Source: Vulcanimicrobiota bacterium
GTDB taxonomy: Bacteria; Vulcanimicrobiota; Vulcanimicrobiia; Eremiobacterales; Eremiobacteraceae
DNA: 64,000 nt
Assembly: GCA_019235715.1 (NCBI GenBank)
Contig: JAFAKE010000068.1
Coordinates: forward strand, 62,001-126,000
Reading direction: 5' to 3'
Shown here: piece after piece, positions 54,263-63,496 of the stretch
Layout of the letters: each line of letters opens with the position of its first letter
How positions within the stretch are numbered: the first letter of the stretch is position 1
Program-made: the position numbers and the translations under genes
Notes under the pieces: model-generated
What the model was told of the DNA's origin: nothing
Seen by the model: the letters and a program-made list of their open reading frames with translations, nothing else
Databases searched by the model: none

Positions 54263-56689
54263 CTAGCGGCGAACGGCGCCGGTCTTGACGACAAACGTAT
54301 TTCCATCGCTGGTCGCGGACACTCCGCCATCCTCATCGGTGCGATACACCGCTGCACGCACGGCCAAGAGCGCCAAGAGCGTGCGCGGACTTGGATGGCC
54401 AAAAACATTGTGGCGGCCGCAGGAGATGATCGCGATCTTCGGGCGCACTGCCGCCAGAAACTCGGGCGTCGACGAGTAGGCGCTGCCGTGATGCCCTACC
54501 TTCAAGATGTCCGCTCGCAGATCGATGCCACCGTGCGAGAGCAAGCGCGCTTCGGCTTCCGATTGTGCGTCCCCGGTCATGAGCATCGCGGTATTGCCGA
54601 ACTGGATCCGCAGCACAACCGAGTTATTGTTGATGTCCGACGACGTGCCGGTGATCAAGGGAAGTTCAGGAGCGAGAATCGCGACATGCGTTCGTGGCCC
54701 AAGATCAAACGAGCCGCCGCGGGCGGCGCGGCGCCACGTGATGTGGCGATCGCGGACGACGTCAAGCGCGCGGTGGTAGGCCGGCCCACCGTACAGTTGC
54801 GCGGAATCCCACAGCGTGTCGACGCGCTCGCGCGCTAAAATAACCGGTAGTCCGCCGGCATGGTCGCCGTGCGGATGCGTGAGGACAACCGCATCGAGAT
54901 GCAGCACCCAGTGGCGCAGCAAGAACGGCAAAACGGTGCGCGTCGCGACGCGGTCGCCGATCGGCTGCGCGACGACTCCGCTGCCGGCGCGCTCCAATTT
55001 TCCGCCGCCGTCGACGAGCATCGCATGCAAGCCGGGCGCGCGCACGAGGATGCAATCCGCCTGGCCGACATCGATCGCGTCGACGTGCAACCCGCGGTCG
55101 CACAGCGCGTACAAGCCCGGCGTGCAATACACGACTGCGAGCAACAGTATCGCGCCCGCGACGCACGCTGTCAGACGCCGCCTAGGCACGCGTGCATGCA
55201 CCCCCCATGCGAATGCGCACAGACATGCCCAATAGAGTGCGATGAACGCGTTGGTTGGCGGCGGCACGTCGATGTGCGCATGGGGCAACGCCGCGAAACG
55301 CTCAACGGCGCCGGTCATGATCGTCACCGCCCAATACGTGATGTTCGACAGCGGCCATGCGAGCGGCGTGAAGAACAGGGCGCAGGCGGCATATGCCGCG
55401 CCAGCGGCCATCACCAAGCCGACGAGCGGCACAACGACGAGATTTGCCGCCACCGCGTAAGGCGTGAACGCGTTGAAGTAGAGCGCCTGAAGCGGTGCCA
55501 GCGCAACTTGCACGGAGATACCAGTACGCGCGAGCTCGGCAAGCCATTGCGGCCCCCAGTCGCCTTCGCGTATTCCAATTTGCGCAAGCGCGGGCCCGAT
55601 CAGCGCGATGCCGCACACGCAGGCGAATGACATCGAAAATGACGGCGACAGCAGGGCAAGCGGGTGGGGCAACACGACTGCGAACGCCGCCGCAGCCAAG
55701 ACGGCGCTGGCGGTTCGAGCGCGCCCGCTTTCGACGGCGACGAGGCCGACGGTGAGCATCGTGGCCGCACGCAGCGTGGGAATGTGCAGACCGGCGAGCG
55801 CCGCGTAGAACCAGGCGCAAAGCACCAACAATACCGCACGCGCCGGCCGCGGCAGCGGCGTCTGCGCCAGCAGCGCGGCGACGAGCGCCGCCATGATGCC
55901 AAGATGTAGGCCGGCGGTCGTGAGCACGTGCACTGTGCCCGTGTCTGAAAACTCTTGGCGCAAACTCCAAGGCAGGTCGCCGCGATCGCCCCATAGCACG
56001 CCCTCGAGAACCGTCGCTTGTAACGCGGGGAGGCGGGACTCTACCGCCTCTGCGAACTGGCTGCGCATACGCGTCCACCACGCGCGCCAACCGCTCGCCG
56101 GGCCGATCACCACCGCGTCGCGCGCGCGATGAACCGTGAGCATCACCGTGACGCCTTGGTCGAGGAGCTGCTCGCGCTCGCCAGACTCGCCGTCGTTGCG
56201 CGGACCAGCGGGCAGATCGACGCGCGCGCGGATGCGTTCGAGATAGCCCGCGCGCCAGCCAGCGATGTCGGCCGGTAGCTGCAGCAGCGCCGTGCGACCG
56301 CGCAACGTGTCAGCATCCGCACCCGACGACTCGCGTAGGAGCACGCGCGTGGCATCGCCTCCGCCTGAAGGATGGGCCCGTTCGAGCGTTTCGACAATCG
56401 CGACGACGTGATGGCCATCGACTCCAGCGAGCTGCGCGTCGGCTCGCAAGCGCTCCGCGCCCCATGCCGCCCCAGCGCCGGTCGCCGCGCAACAGCCGAA
56501 GAATGCGACCGCTTTCTTGATCTCAATCGGGGTGCGCCGCGCGAAGAAGCTGACGGTTATACACAGGGCGCAAGACGCTGCGAGCGCCGCATTGTGGCGC
56601 GCAAAGAGCATAATTCCGCCGGCATAGCCGGTGAAGGCGATCGCCAAAATATGCGCACGCACCAAATCCGCCATACGATAGACCGTCAC
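54263..56689 (-). CDS. comEC: DNA internalization-related competence protein ComEC/Rec2
   Basis: Competence TM domain plus metallo-beta-lactamase-like DAIDVGQADCILVRAPGLHAMLVDGGG...VVLTHPHGDHAGGLPVIL...LMTGDAQSEAEARLL. Confidence 0.95.
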   Translation of the reverse strand: MTVYRMADLVRAHILAIAFTGYAGGIMLFARHNAALAASCALCITVSFFARRTPIEIKKAVAFFGCCAATGAGAAWGAERLRADAQLAGVDGHHVVAIVETLERAHPSGGGDATRVLLRESSGADADTLRGRTALLQLPADIAGWRAGYLERIRARVDLPAGPRNDGESGEREQLLDQGVTVMLTVHRARDAVVIGPASGWRAWWTRMRSQFAEAVESRLPALQATVLEGVLWGDRGDLPWSLRQEFSDTGTVHVLTTAGLHLGIMAALVAALLAQTPLPRPARAVLLVLCAWFYAALAGLHIPTLRAATMLTVGLVAVESGRARTASAVLAAAAFAVVLPHPLALLSPSFSMSFACVCGIALIGPALAQIGIREGDWGPQWLAELARTGISVQVALAPLQALYFNAFTPYAVAANLVVVPLVGLVMAAGAAYAACALFFTPLAWPLSNITYWAVTIMTGAVERFAALPHAHIDVPPPTNAFIALYWACLCAFAWGVHARVPRRRLTACVAGAILLLAVVYCTPGLYALCDRGLHVDAIDVGQADCILVRAPGLHAMLVDGGGKLERAGSGVVAQPIGDRVATRTVLPFLLRHWVLHLDAVVLTHPHGDHAGGLPVILARERVDTLWDSAQLYGGPAYHRALDVVRDRHITWRRAARGGSFDLGPRTHVAILAPELPLITGTSSDINNNSVVLRIQFGNTAMLMTGDAQSEAEARLLSHGGIDLRADILKVGHHGSAYSSTPEFLAAVRPKIAIISCGRHNVFGHPSPRTLLALLAVRAAVYRTDEDGGVSATSDGNTFVVKTGAVRR

Positions 56690-56748
56690 GCCTGCGCGGT
56701 CACGCTGCCGGCCTCGGCGGTCAAGCAGATGCTATCTACGCTGCGAGG

Positions 56749-56762
56749 GAAACATATGTTCG
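56749..56762. promoter_or_regulatory. weak candidate SOS-like box (GAAACATATGTTCG)
   Basis: AAAC-N4-GTTCG, resembling the two boxes at lexA; between comEC and P3. Confidence 0.3.
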
Positions 56763-56820
56763 ATGCGGAACGAGCCAAACCCAAAGGTCCGTCAAGACGG
56801 GCCCCGAGAGGAGGCTCATC

Positions 56821-56892
56821 GTGGGCACAGCGTTGATCATCATCCTACTCGTGCTGATTCTGCTGGCCGTATCTGGGCATCTGAAGTTATAG
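56821..56892 (+). CDS. 23-aa TM micropeptide P3: MGTALIIILLVLILLAVSGHLKL
   Basis: GTG start with strong SD (GAGAGGAGG) upstream; paralogous to P1/P2/P4. Confidence 0.85.
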   Translation: MGTALIIILLVLILLAVSGHLKL

Positions 56893-56935
56893 CTTTGCGC
56901 GCCGCGCTTCGCTTCTCGGAAGGGAGTGAATGGCC

Positions 56936-57004
56936 ATGACGACGTTCATCATCGTCCTGCTGATCTTGGTTCTACTGCTGGTCAGCGGCCACTTGACGCT
57001 CTAG
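56936..57004 (+). CDS. 22-aa TM micropeptide P4: MTTFIIVLLILVLLLVSGHLTL
   Basis: ATG start (alternative in-frame ATG at 56930) with GGAAGGGAG upstream; paralogous to P1-P3. Confidence 0.82.
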   Translation: MTTFIIVLLILVLLLVSGHLTL

Positions 57005-57011
57005 GCGCTGT

Positions 57012-57935
57012 TTGCGCGTCCTTGTCACCGGCGGCGCGGGCTTCATCGGCTCGCACATCGTCGACACGTTTGTCGCCGCCGGGCATGACGTCGCGGTCGT
57101 CGACAACTTCTGGGAGCATGGCGGCGGCCGGCGCTCCAATCTCAACCCAAAGGCCAGATTTTTCCAGCTCGATATCCGCGACCCAGCGCTCGCTGACGCC
57201 TTCGATTCATTCAAGCCGGAGGTCGTGAGCCACCACGCGGCTCAGCACAGCGTCGCCATTTCCACCAAAGATCCGCTGTACGACGCGGACGTCAACGTCA
57301 AAGGGCTGATCAACGTCGCGCAAGCCGCCGCGCGCAGCGGCGTAGGCAAGATCGTCTACGCCTCATCGGCCGCGACGTACGGCACGCCCGAACGCATTCC
57401 GATCGACGAAGACCATGCGCAACGGCCTGAGTCGCCCTATGGGATCACGAAGATGGCCGGCGAGCATTACCTGCGCTATTTCGCCGCCGCGGGCGGGCCG
57501 GCGTTCACCGCATTGCGTTATGGCAATGTCTTCGGCCCGCGACAGGATCCAGCCGGCGAAGCCGGCGTCATCGCGATTTTCGTGTCGCGCATCCTAAAAG
57601 GCGAACCCATTCGCATCGACTGGGATGGCGAGCAGCAAAAGGATTACGTGTATGCGGGCGACGTTGCGCGGGCGAATCAGCTCGCGCTGAGCGGCGCTGA
57701 CGGCGATGTCATCAATATCGGTACCGGCATCGGCACATCCGTCAACGAGCTGCATCGGCTCATCGCGCAGGCGGTGGGGCGCGATGTGGCCGTCGAGCAC
57801 GCGCCCAAACGTGCAGGCGATATCGGCTTGTGTGTCTTTGCGAACGCGCGCGCGAAAAAGGCGCTGGGCTGGGAGCCGACGGTTTCATTACGCGACGGCA
57901 TTGCCCGCACAGTCGACTACTTCAAATCTCTCTAG
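57012..57935 (+). CDS. NAD-dependent epimerase/dehydratase (UDP-glucose 4-epimerase-like)
   Basis: MRVLVTGGAGFIGSHIVDTFVAAGHDVAVVDNF; SPYGITKMAGEHYLRYF; TTG start. Confidence 0.93.
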   Translation: MRVLVTGGAGFIGSHIVDTFVAAGHDVAVVDNFWEHGGGRRSNLNPKARFFQLDIRDPALADAFDSFKPEVVSHHAAQHSVAISTKDPLYDADVNVKGLINVAQAAARSGVGKIVYASSAATYGTPERIPIDEDHAQRPESPYGITKMAGEHYLRYFAAAGGPAFTALRYGNVFGPRQDPAGEAGVIAIFVSRILKGEPIRIDWDGEQQKDYVYAGDVARANQLALSGADGDVINIGTGIGTSVNELHRLIAQAVGRDVAVEHAPKRAGDIGLCVFANARAKKALGWEPTVSLRDGIARTVDYFKSL

Positions 57936-57944
57936 AGCCGTCCG

Positions 57945-58562
57945 TTAGGAATCGCGCGCGCCGGCAAACGTCACCTTGCCGGTTTTTAGATCGTACATCG
58001 CGCCGGCGATGACAAGGCCACCCTTTTTCTCGAGCTCGGCGAGGATGCGGCTGCGCCGGCGCACGCTTTCGACCATGAGCATGACGTTGGTCTGCGCGAC
58101 CGCATCGACGTACGCCGCGTCGCTGCTCGAGCGTTCGCCCGTGAACGCCGTCGCGGTGATGGCGGCTTTGATCTGCGCGAGCAGAGCGGTGAGCTTGCCG
58201 AGCTTCACGCCCGCAATCGCTCCCTGAATCGCGCCGCAACCGGTGTGGCCGAGAACGACGACGACCTGTGCGCCCGCGACCGCGCAGGCGAATTCTAAAC
58301 TGCCGAGCACGTCGTCGTTGACGACGTTGCCCGCGATGCGCACGATGAACGCGTCGCCGATCCCCAAGCCGAAGACGATCTCGGCGGGCACGCGTGAGTC
58401 GATGCAGCCGAGGATCACCGCGGATGGATGTTGTTCGGTAGCAGTCGGGCGTCCGCGCGCGATGTACGTGCGCACCAAGCGTTGCTTCGCTCGGAAGCGG
58501 TCGTTGCCGCGCTTGAGCGCGCCCAGCACCCGCGCGGGCGTCATCGAACGCTTAGCCGACAA
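57945..58562 (-). CDS. beta-class carbonic anhydrase
   Basis: AVILGCIDSRVPAEIVFGLGIGDAFIVRIAGN...VVVLGHTGCGAIQGA. Confidence 0.95.
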   Translation of the reverse strand: MSAKRSMTPARVLGALKRGNDRFRAKQRLVRTYIARGRPTATEQHPSAVILGCIDSRVPAEIVFGLGIGDAFIVRIAGNVVNDDVLGSLEFACAVAGAQVVVVLGHTGCGAIQGAIAGVKLGKLTALLAQIKAAITATAFTGERSSSDAAYVDAVAQTNVMLMVESVRRRSRILAELEKKGGLVIAGAMYDLKTGKVTFAGARDS

Positions 58563-61035
58563 CGATGTTCAGCAGCTTGTCTTTGACGAAGATCGTCTTG
58601 CGCACGGTCTTGCCGCCGAGCTGCGCGCTCACGGTCGGAACGTCTTTGGCCCGTTCGAGTACGGCGTCTTGGGATGAGCCGGGCGGCGCTTCGATCGTGC
58701 CGCGATGCCTGCCGTTGACCTGGATGACGTAGGGGATGAGCGATCGTGCCAGGGCGCTTTCATCATACGCGGGCCACGCTTCGAGATGCACGCTGCGCAT
58801 CTGCCCCGCACGCTCCCATAATTCTTCGGTGATGTGCGGCGCAAACGGGGCAAGCATGAGCACGAGCGCGCGCAGACCGGCGGCGAATGTCGCGGACTTT
58901 GACGCGTCTTCGTGCCGTTCCGCATACGCTTCGAGATCGTTGAGTAGCGTCATCAGCGCCGCGATGCACGTGTTCAGGTGCATGCGGTCGCCGATCTCAT
59001 CGGTCAGCTGCTTGATCTTCGAATGAATGCTGTAGCGCAGGTCCGCATCTGCGCTGCCGTTGGCCGCAGCGGCCGTTGGCGGGTTGCGCAGCGCATTGAT
59101 ATGCGTGAGAACGAGCCGCCAAACGCGGTTGAGCGTGCGCGTCGCTCCGGCGATGCCGGTGGTCGACCATGGGTAATCGGTTTCCGGAGGGCCCGCGAAC
59201 ATCTCGAACAGCCGAAGCGCATCGATGCCGTAACGGTCGGCTGTCTCGTCGATGCCGATCACGTTGCCCCGCGACTTGCTCATCTTCTCGTGATTTTCGC
59301 CCAGCACAAAGCCTTGATTGAACAAGCGCGTGAACGGTTCGTCCGCCGGCACCATGTTCTCGTCGTGCAGCACCTTATAGAAGAAGCGCGCGTACATCAA
59401 GTGCATGACCGCATGTTCCGCGCCGCCGATGTAATGGTCGACCGGCGCCCAATAGAACGCTGCGTCGCGCTCCCACGGCGCGCGGGCATCGTGCGGGCTG
59501 AGATAGCGCAAGAAATACCACGAGGAGCACATGAACGTGTCCATCGTGTCCGTCTCTCGTTTGGCCGGGCCACCGCACTGCGGACAGGTCGTGTTGACGA
59601 ACGACGGCACGTTTTCGAGCGGACTGCCTTGCGTGCCCGTGAACGGCGCATCGTAGGGCAGTAAGACGGGCAGCTGATCCTCTGGCACGGGCACAAGGCC
59701 GTGCTCTGGACAGTTGACGATTGGGATCGGTGCGCCCCAATAGCGCTGCCGCGAGATGAGCCAATCGCGCAGTTTATAGTTGATGGTCTCTTCACCGATG
59801 CCGCGCTCGATGAGCTCTTCTGCGATCGTGCGGCGCGCGTCTGCACTGGTCAGTCCGTCGAACTCCCCCGAGCGCGTCAGGACGCCATCGTCGACATAGG
59901 GCATGTCGCGCGCGACAAAACTCGGGTCGTTCGGCGGCACGACGACCGTCTTGACGTCGATATTGTGCGTGTGCGCGAATTCGAAGTCGCGCTCGTCGTG
60001 TGCGGGCACCCCCATGACCGCGCCGGTGCCGTAGCTTGAAACGACGTAATTCGTGACCCATATCGGTACGCGCTCGCCGGTCAGCGGATGACGCGCGTGC
60101 ACTCCGCCGAACACACCGAGCTTCTCCATCTGCGTGCGCTCGAGCTCGGTCTTGCCCGCGATCTCCGCTACGAACCGGCGCACCTGAACCGCATGCTCGT
60201 TGCCCTCGAGCAATCGTTCTAGCAGCGGATGGTCCGGCGCGAGCGCGATAAACGTGACGCCGTAGACCGTGTCTAAGCGCGTCGTGAAGGTGCTGATCGA
60301 CGCGTTGGCCGCCGGAATATCAAATGAGAACGTGACGCCTTCACTGCGTCCGATCCAATTGCGCTGCATCGTCTTGATGCGCTCGGGCCAGCCTGGCAGT
60401 CGATCGAGTCCCTCAAGCAGACGATCGGCGTATGCGGTCGTCTTGAAAAACCACTGGTTGACCAAACGCTGCTCGACGCGTGTGCCGCACCGCCAGCACA
60501 CGCCGCCCTCGGCCTGCTCGTTGGCCAGAATCGTCTGGTCGAACGGGCACCAGTTGACCGGCGCTTCCTTCTTATAAGCGAGTCCCTTGCGATACATCAA
60601 CAAGAACAGCCACTGCGTCCACCGATAGTATTCGGGCGAGGAGGTATCAACGACGCGCGACCAGTCGTAGGCGACGCCCAGGCGATGAAGCTGGCGCGTC
60701 ATGTTCGCGATGTTCGCTTCGGTCCAGTCCTGCGGGTGCGTACCGCGCTGGATCGCGGCCGCTTCTGCCGGCAATCCAAACGCGTCGAAGCCCATAGGAT
60801 GCATGACGTTGAACCCGCGCATGCGCCGGAAGCGCGCGATGACGTCGCCCAGCGTGTAATTGCGCGCGTGGCCGACGTGCAGGTCTCCGCTGGCATACGG
60901 CAGCATCTCGAGCAGGTAGAACTTCTGGCGCGCGGGATCTTCGCGCACGTCGTTCTGGCAGCGCTCTTCCCAAATGCGCTGCCACTTAGGCTCGATCGCC
61001 TGCGGCTCGTACGGCGAGATATGAGCGGTCTTCAT
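58552..61035 (-). CDS. leuS: leucyl-tRNA synthetase
   Basis: YLLEMLPYASGDLHVGHARNYTLGDVIARFRRMRGFNVMHPMGFDAFGLPAE; KMSKSRGN. Confidence 0.97.
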   Translation of the reverse strand: MKTAHISPYEPQAIEPKWQRIWEERCQNDVREDPARQKFYLLEMLPYASGDLHVGHARNYTLGDVIARFRRMRGFNVMHPMGFDAFGLPAEAAAIQRGTHPQDWTEANIANMTRQLHRLGVAYDWSRVVDTSSPEYYRWTQWLFLLMYRKGLAYKKEAPVNWCPFDQTILANEQAEGGVCWRCGTRVEQRLVNQWFFKTTAYADRLLEGLDRLPGWPERIKTMQRNWIGRSEGVTFSFDIPAANASISTFTTRLDTVYGVTFIALAPDHPLLERLLEGNEHAVQVRRFVAEIAGKTELERTQMEKLGVFGGVHARHPLTGERVPIWVTNYVVSSYGTGAVMGVPAHDERDFEFAHTHNIDVKTVVVPPNDPSFVARDMPYVDDGVLTRSGEFDGLTSADARRTIAEELIERGIGEETINYKLRDWLISRQRYWGAPIPIVNCPEHGLVPVPEDQLPVLLPYDAPFTGTQGSPLENVPSFVNTTCPQCGGPAKRETDTMDTFMCSSWYFLRYLSPHDARAPWERDAAFYWAPVDHYIGGAEHAVMHLMYARFFYKVLHDENMVPADEPFTRLFNQGFVLGENHEKMSKSRGNVIGIDETADRYGIDALRLFEMFAGPPETDYPWSTTGIAGATRTLNRVWRLVLTHINALRNPPTAAAANGSADADLRYSIHSKIKQLTDEIGDRMHLNTCIAALMTLLNDLEAYAERHEDASKSATFAAGLRALVLMLAPFAPHITEELWERAGQMRSVHLEAWPAYDESALARSLIPYVIQVNGRHRGTIEAPPGSSQDAVLERAKDVPTVSAQLGGKTVRKTIFVKDKLLNIVVG

Positions 61036-61088
61036 ATGACTGGGAACTATTGTACCATGAGCAACGCAGCAAGCCCTCGGATGACGGC

Positions 61089-61631
61089 GTGATCGGACCG
61101 CTGCCGCGGCTGGAGAGCGAGCGCTTTCGCGCGTTCCCGTTGACGCCAGAGCACGGTCTAGCACTGGCGCGCCTGCTCGACGCGAGTGCGGACTACTCGC
61201 TGCTCGTGATGGGGCGCGCGCCGGAGCCCGGCGACGCGAATACCGTGTACATGGCGGGTCCCGAAGACGGCCGCGAGCCAGGCGACAAGGTCTTGCTGGG
61301 CATTGAAGCGATTCCGCGCACCGCCGCAGCCGACGAACTCAGCGGCGTGCTCGACGCCTTTCGCGACTACCCCGAGCCGGGTGTGTGGTACATCGGGCTG
61401 CTGCTGTTCTCTCCCGAGCAACGCGGACGCGGACTGGGCGAGGCGGTCGTTGAGGCATTCGCGGCGGCTGCCAAAGCGGGTGGCGCGCACGAGCTGCAGC
61501 TCAACGTCGTCGAACAAAACGGAAACGGCCATCGTTTTTGGAAGTCGCGCGGCTTTATCGAAGCGCGGCGTTGGCGGGCGCGGTTCGGCGAGCGCGAGAG
61601 CATTTTCATTCGCATGCGCCGTCCGCTCTGA
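61089..61631 (+). CDS. GNAT acetyltransferase
   Basis: VWYIGLLLFSPEQRGRGLGEAVVEAFAAAAKAGGAHELQLNVVEQNGNGHRFWKSRGF; start codon uncertain. Confidence 0.85.
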   Translation: MIGPLPRLESERFRAFPLTPEHGLALARLLDASADYSLLVMGRAPEPGDANTVYMAGPEDGREPGDKVLLGIEAIPRTAAADELSGVLDAFRDYPEPGVWYIGLLLFSPEQRGRGLGEAVVEAFAAAAKAGGAHELQLNVVEQNGNGHRFWKSRGFIEARRWRARFGERESIFIRMRRPL

Positions 61632-61686
61632 CGGCTCAGCGCGGGTTATCGCACCATTGGTCTTGACGCCTGCGCTCGGGTGAGGG

Positions 61687-62367
61687 ATGCAGCAGGCGAT
61701 GCAATCGTTCGACAAGCGCTGGCTTGCTGCCGGCGCCGGCGTCGTGGCGCTGGTAGTTGGAATACTGTTGCCGCGCCAAGGCGGTTCTGTTCAGCCGCAA
61801 GCACACGATGCGACCGTTCCGCCCACGCTGATCCATGCTACCGGGCCGCCGCTTGCCGGCGATCCGTCGCCGACGCCGTCATCGTTGACGGTCTATGTCT
61901 GCGGTGCGGTGCGCTCGCCGGGCGTCTATACCTTCGCACCCGGCTCACGCGTTATCGACGCACTCAAAGAGGCCGGCGGTCCACTTGCGGATGCCGACGT
62001 CGAGCAGATCAATCTCGCTGCGCCGCTCGCGGACGCGATGAAAGTGACCGTACCGCACAAAGGGCAAACGCTTGCGATCGATCGGGCGATGACTGTCGAC
62101 GGCGACACGCCGGCCACCCATCGACATCGCGGTCACTCACGCGGCGGGCGCAGTGCGCATAAGCTCTCGGAAGGGGAGTCGCTCGACGTCAATACCGCCA
62201 GCGCGGAGGAGCTCGTCCAACTACCGGGCGTTGGTCCAAGTTTGGCGCAACGCATCGTCGACTACCGGCAGCAGAACGGTCCGTTCCAGACCGTTGACGA
62301 TCTCCAAAACGTGCCAGGGATCGGTCCGTCCAAATTCGACCGGCTTGCGCCCTTCGTGCGCTTGTAG
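61687..62367 (+). CDS. comEA: competence protein ComEA (SLBB + helix-hairpin-helix)
   Basis: LTVYVCGAVRSPGVYTFAPGSRVIDALKEAGG; LDVNTASAEELVQLPGVGPSLAQRIVDYRQQNGPFQTVDDLQNVPGIGPSKFDRL. Confidence 0.95.
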   Translation: MQQAMQSFDKRWLAAGAGVVALVVGILLPRQGGSVQPQAHDATVPPTLIHATGPPLAGDPSPTPSSLTVYVCGAVRSPGVYTFAPGSRVIDALKEAGGPLADADVEQINLAAPLADAMKVTVPHKGQTLAIDRAMTVDGDTPATHRHRGHSRGGRSAHKLSEGESLDVNTASAEELVQLPGVGPSLAQRIVDYRQQNGPFQTVDDLQNVPGIGPSKFDRLAPFVRL

Positions 62368-62368
62368 T

Positions 62369-63043
62369 TCAGCCCAGAATGTTGACGGCGCGAGCGGCGA
62401 CGATGACGATGGTGATCAACGATAACGCGCTTTCGCCCATCATCAACAACTTCGCGCGCTGCGTGAGGGGCATATCGTCGGTCGAGCTGAACGCGGTTGC
62501 GGTTTCATACGCCAAGTAGAGGTAGTCCAAGAAGACCGGGCGCCAGACACCGTATCGGTCCGGCAAACTCTGCTGAGGGAAATACCAGTCGGAGGATTGG
62601 CCTGCGGCGCGCGCCTCCGGACCTCCGCCGTCGATCGACCAATAGACGAGCGAGAACAGCAAGAAATTGCCAACCCATATCACGATCGCCGACGCCAGCA
62701 ACGTCAAGCCGGTGATCTGCCCCGCTCGCCCAACGATCGACAGAATCAAGTGATAAAGGCTGATCAACAAGAGCACCTCAGCGATGGCGACAAACACAAA
62801 TATCGCAAGTCTCTCAATCTTACGCCACAGCTCCGTGCGGAAGCGCATGAAAGCGATCATCGATCCGACCGGAAGCAACACGGTGGCGAATGCAACCCAC
62901 TCCGGCGCGACGCGATAGCGACCTGGCAGCACTGCGAGCAATCCTAACATGAGCAGCAGCGCAATGATCGGAACCCAGCGCGATTCGATCGAGTCGTAGC
63001 GGTCGGGCGCCGGTTGCCGGATTCGCGTTTGGACGCCGCTCAT
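62369..63043 (-). CDS. DUF1345-like integral membrane protein
   Basis: Multi-TM; FLDYLYLAYETATAFSSTDDMPLTQRAKLLMMGESALSLITIVIVAARAVNIL. Confidence 0.7.
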   Translation of the reverse strand: MSGVQTRIRQPAPDRYDSIESRWVPIIALLLMLGLLAVLPGRYRVAPEWVAFATVLLPVGSMIAFMRFRTELWRKIERLAIFVFVAIAEVLLLISLYHLILSIVGRAGQITGLTLLASAIVIWVGNFLLFSLVYWSIDGGGPEARAAGQSSDWYFPQQSLPDRYGVWRPVFLDYLYLAYETATAFSSTDDMPLTQRAKLLMMGESALSLITIVIVAARAVNILG

Positions 63044-63390
63044 GCGGCCTCGACGCGATCAGTGGCGATATCCCGCTCTTCGCGCGTGAGCGAGATGGTG
63101 ATGACGATGCGGATGGCGACGATGGCCGCGAGCTGGCCGATCTCGACCCACGATGGCGCGACGCCTGTGCGCAAAATGTCGCCCGCGATCAAGAAATCGA
63201 GCGCAAGCGCGAGCCACCGGCCGAAGCGCCAGCGGATCAACTGAACGCCCTGCCGGGCTTGGCGGAAGTGCGCAAACGCGATCGCCGAGCGGATCGCCGC
63301 TTCGAGCGTCGCGACCAAGATCACGAAGGTGGCGCACGCGTCGGTCAAATCCGCGACGCGCAAGCTCCATGTCAAGATGAAATCCTGCAC
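63040..63390 (-). CDS. DUF1622-like small membrane protein
   Basis: RFGRWLALALDFLIAGDILRTGVAPSWVEIGQLAAIVAIRIVITISLTREE; GTG start at 63390. Confidence 0.7.
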   Translation of the reverse strand: MQDFILTWSLRVADLTDACATFVILVATLEAAIRSAIAFAHFRQARQGVQLIRWRFGRWLALALDFLIAGDILRTGVAPSWVEIGQLAAIVAIRIVITISLTREERDIATDRVEAA

Positions 63391-63496
63391 GAGAAAATCC
63401 TTGGCGTAATAGGAAGCATGAGCCTGCGCGGCAGGGCAGCGCCGCGTGGTGATGAGAACCGCAGGTCCTTCACTCCGCTTGAAGGAGCCACCACTG

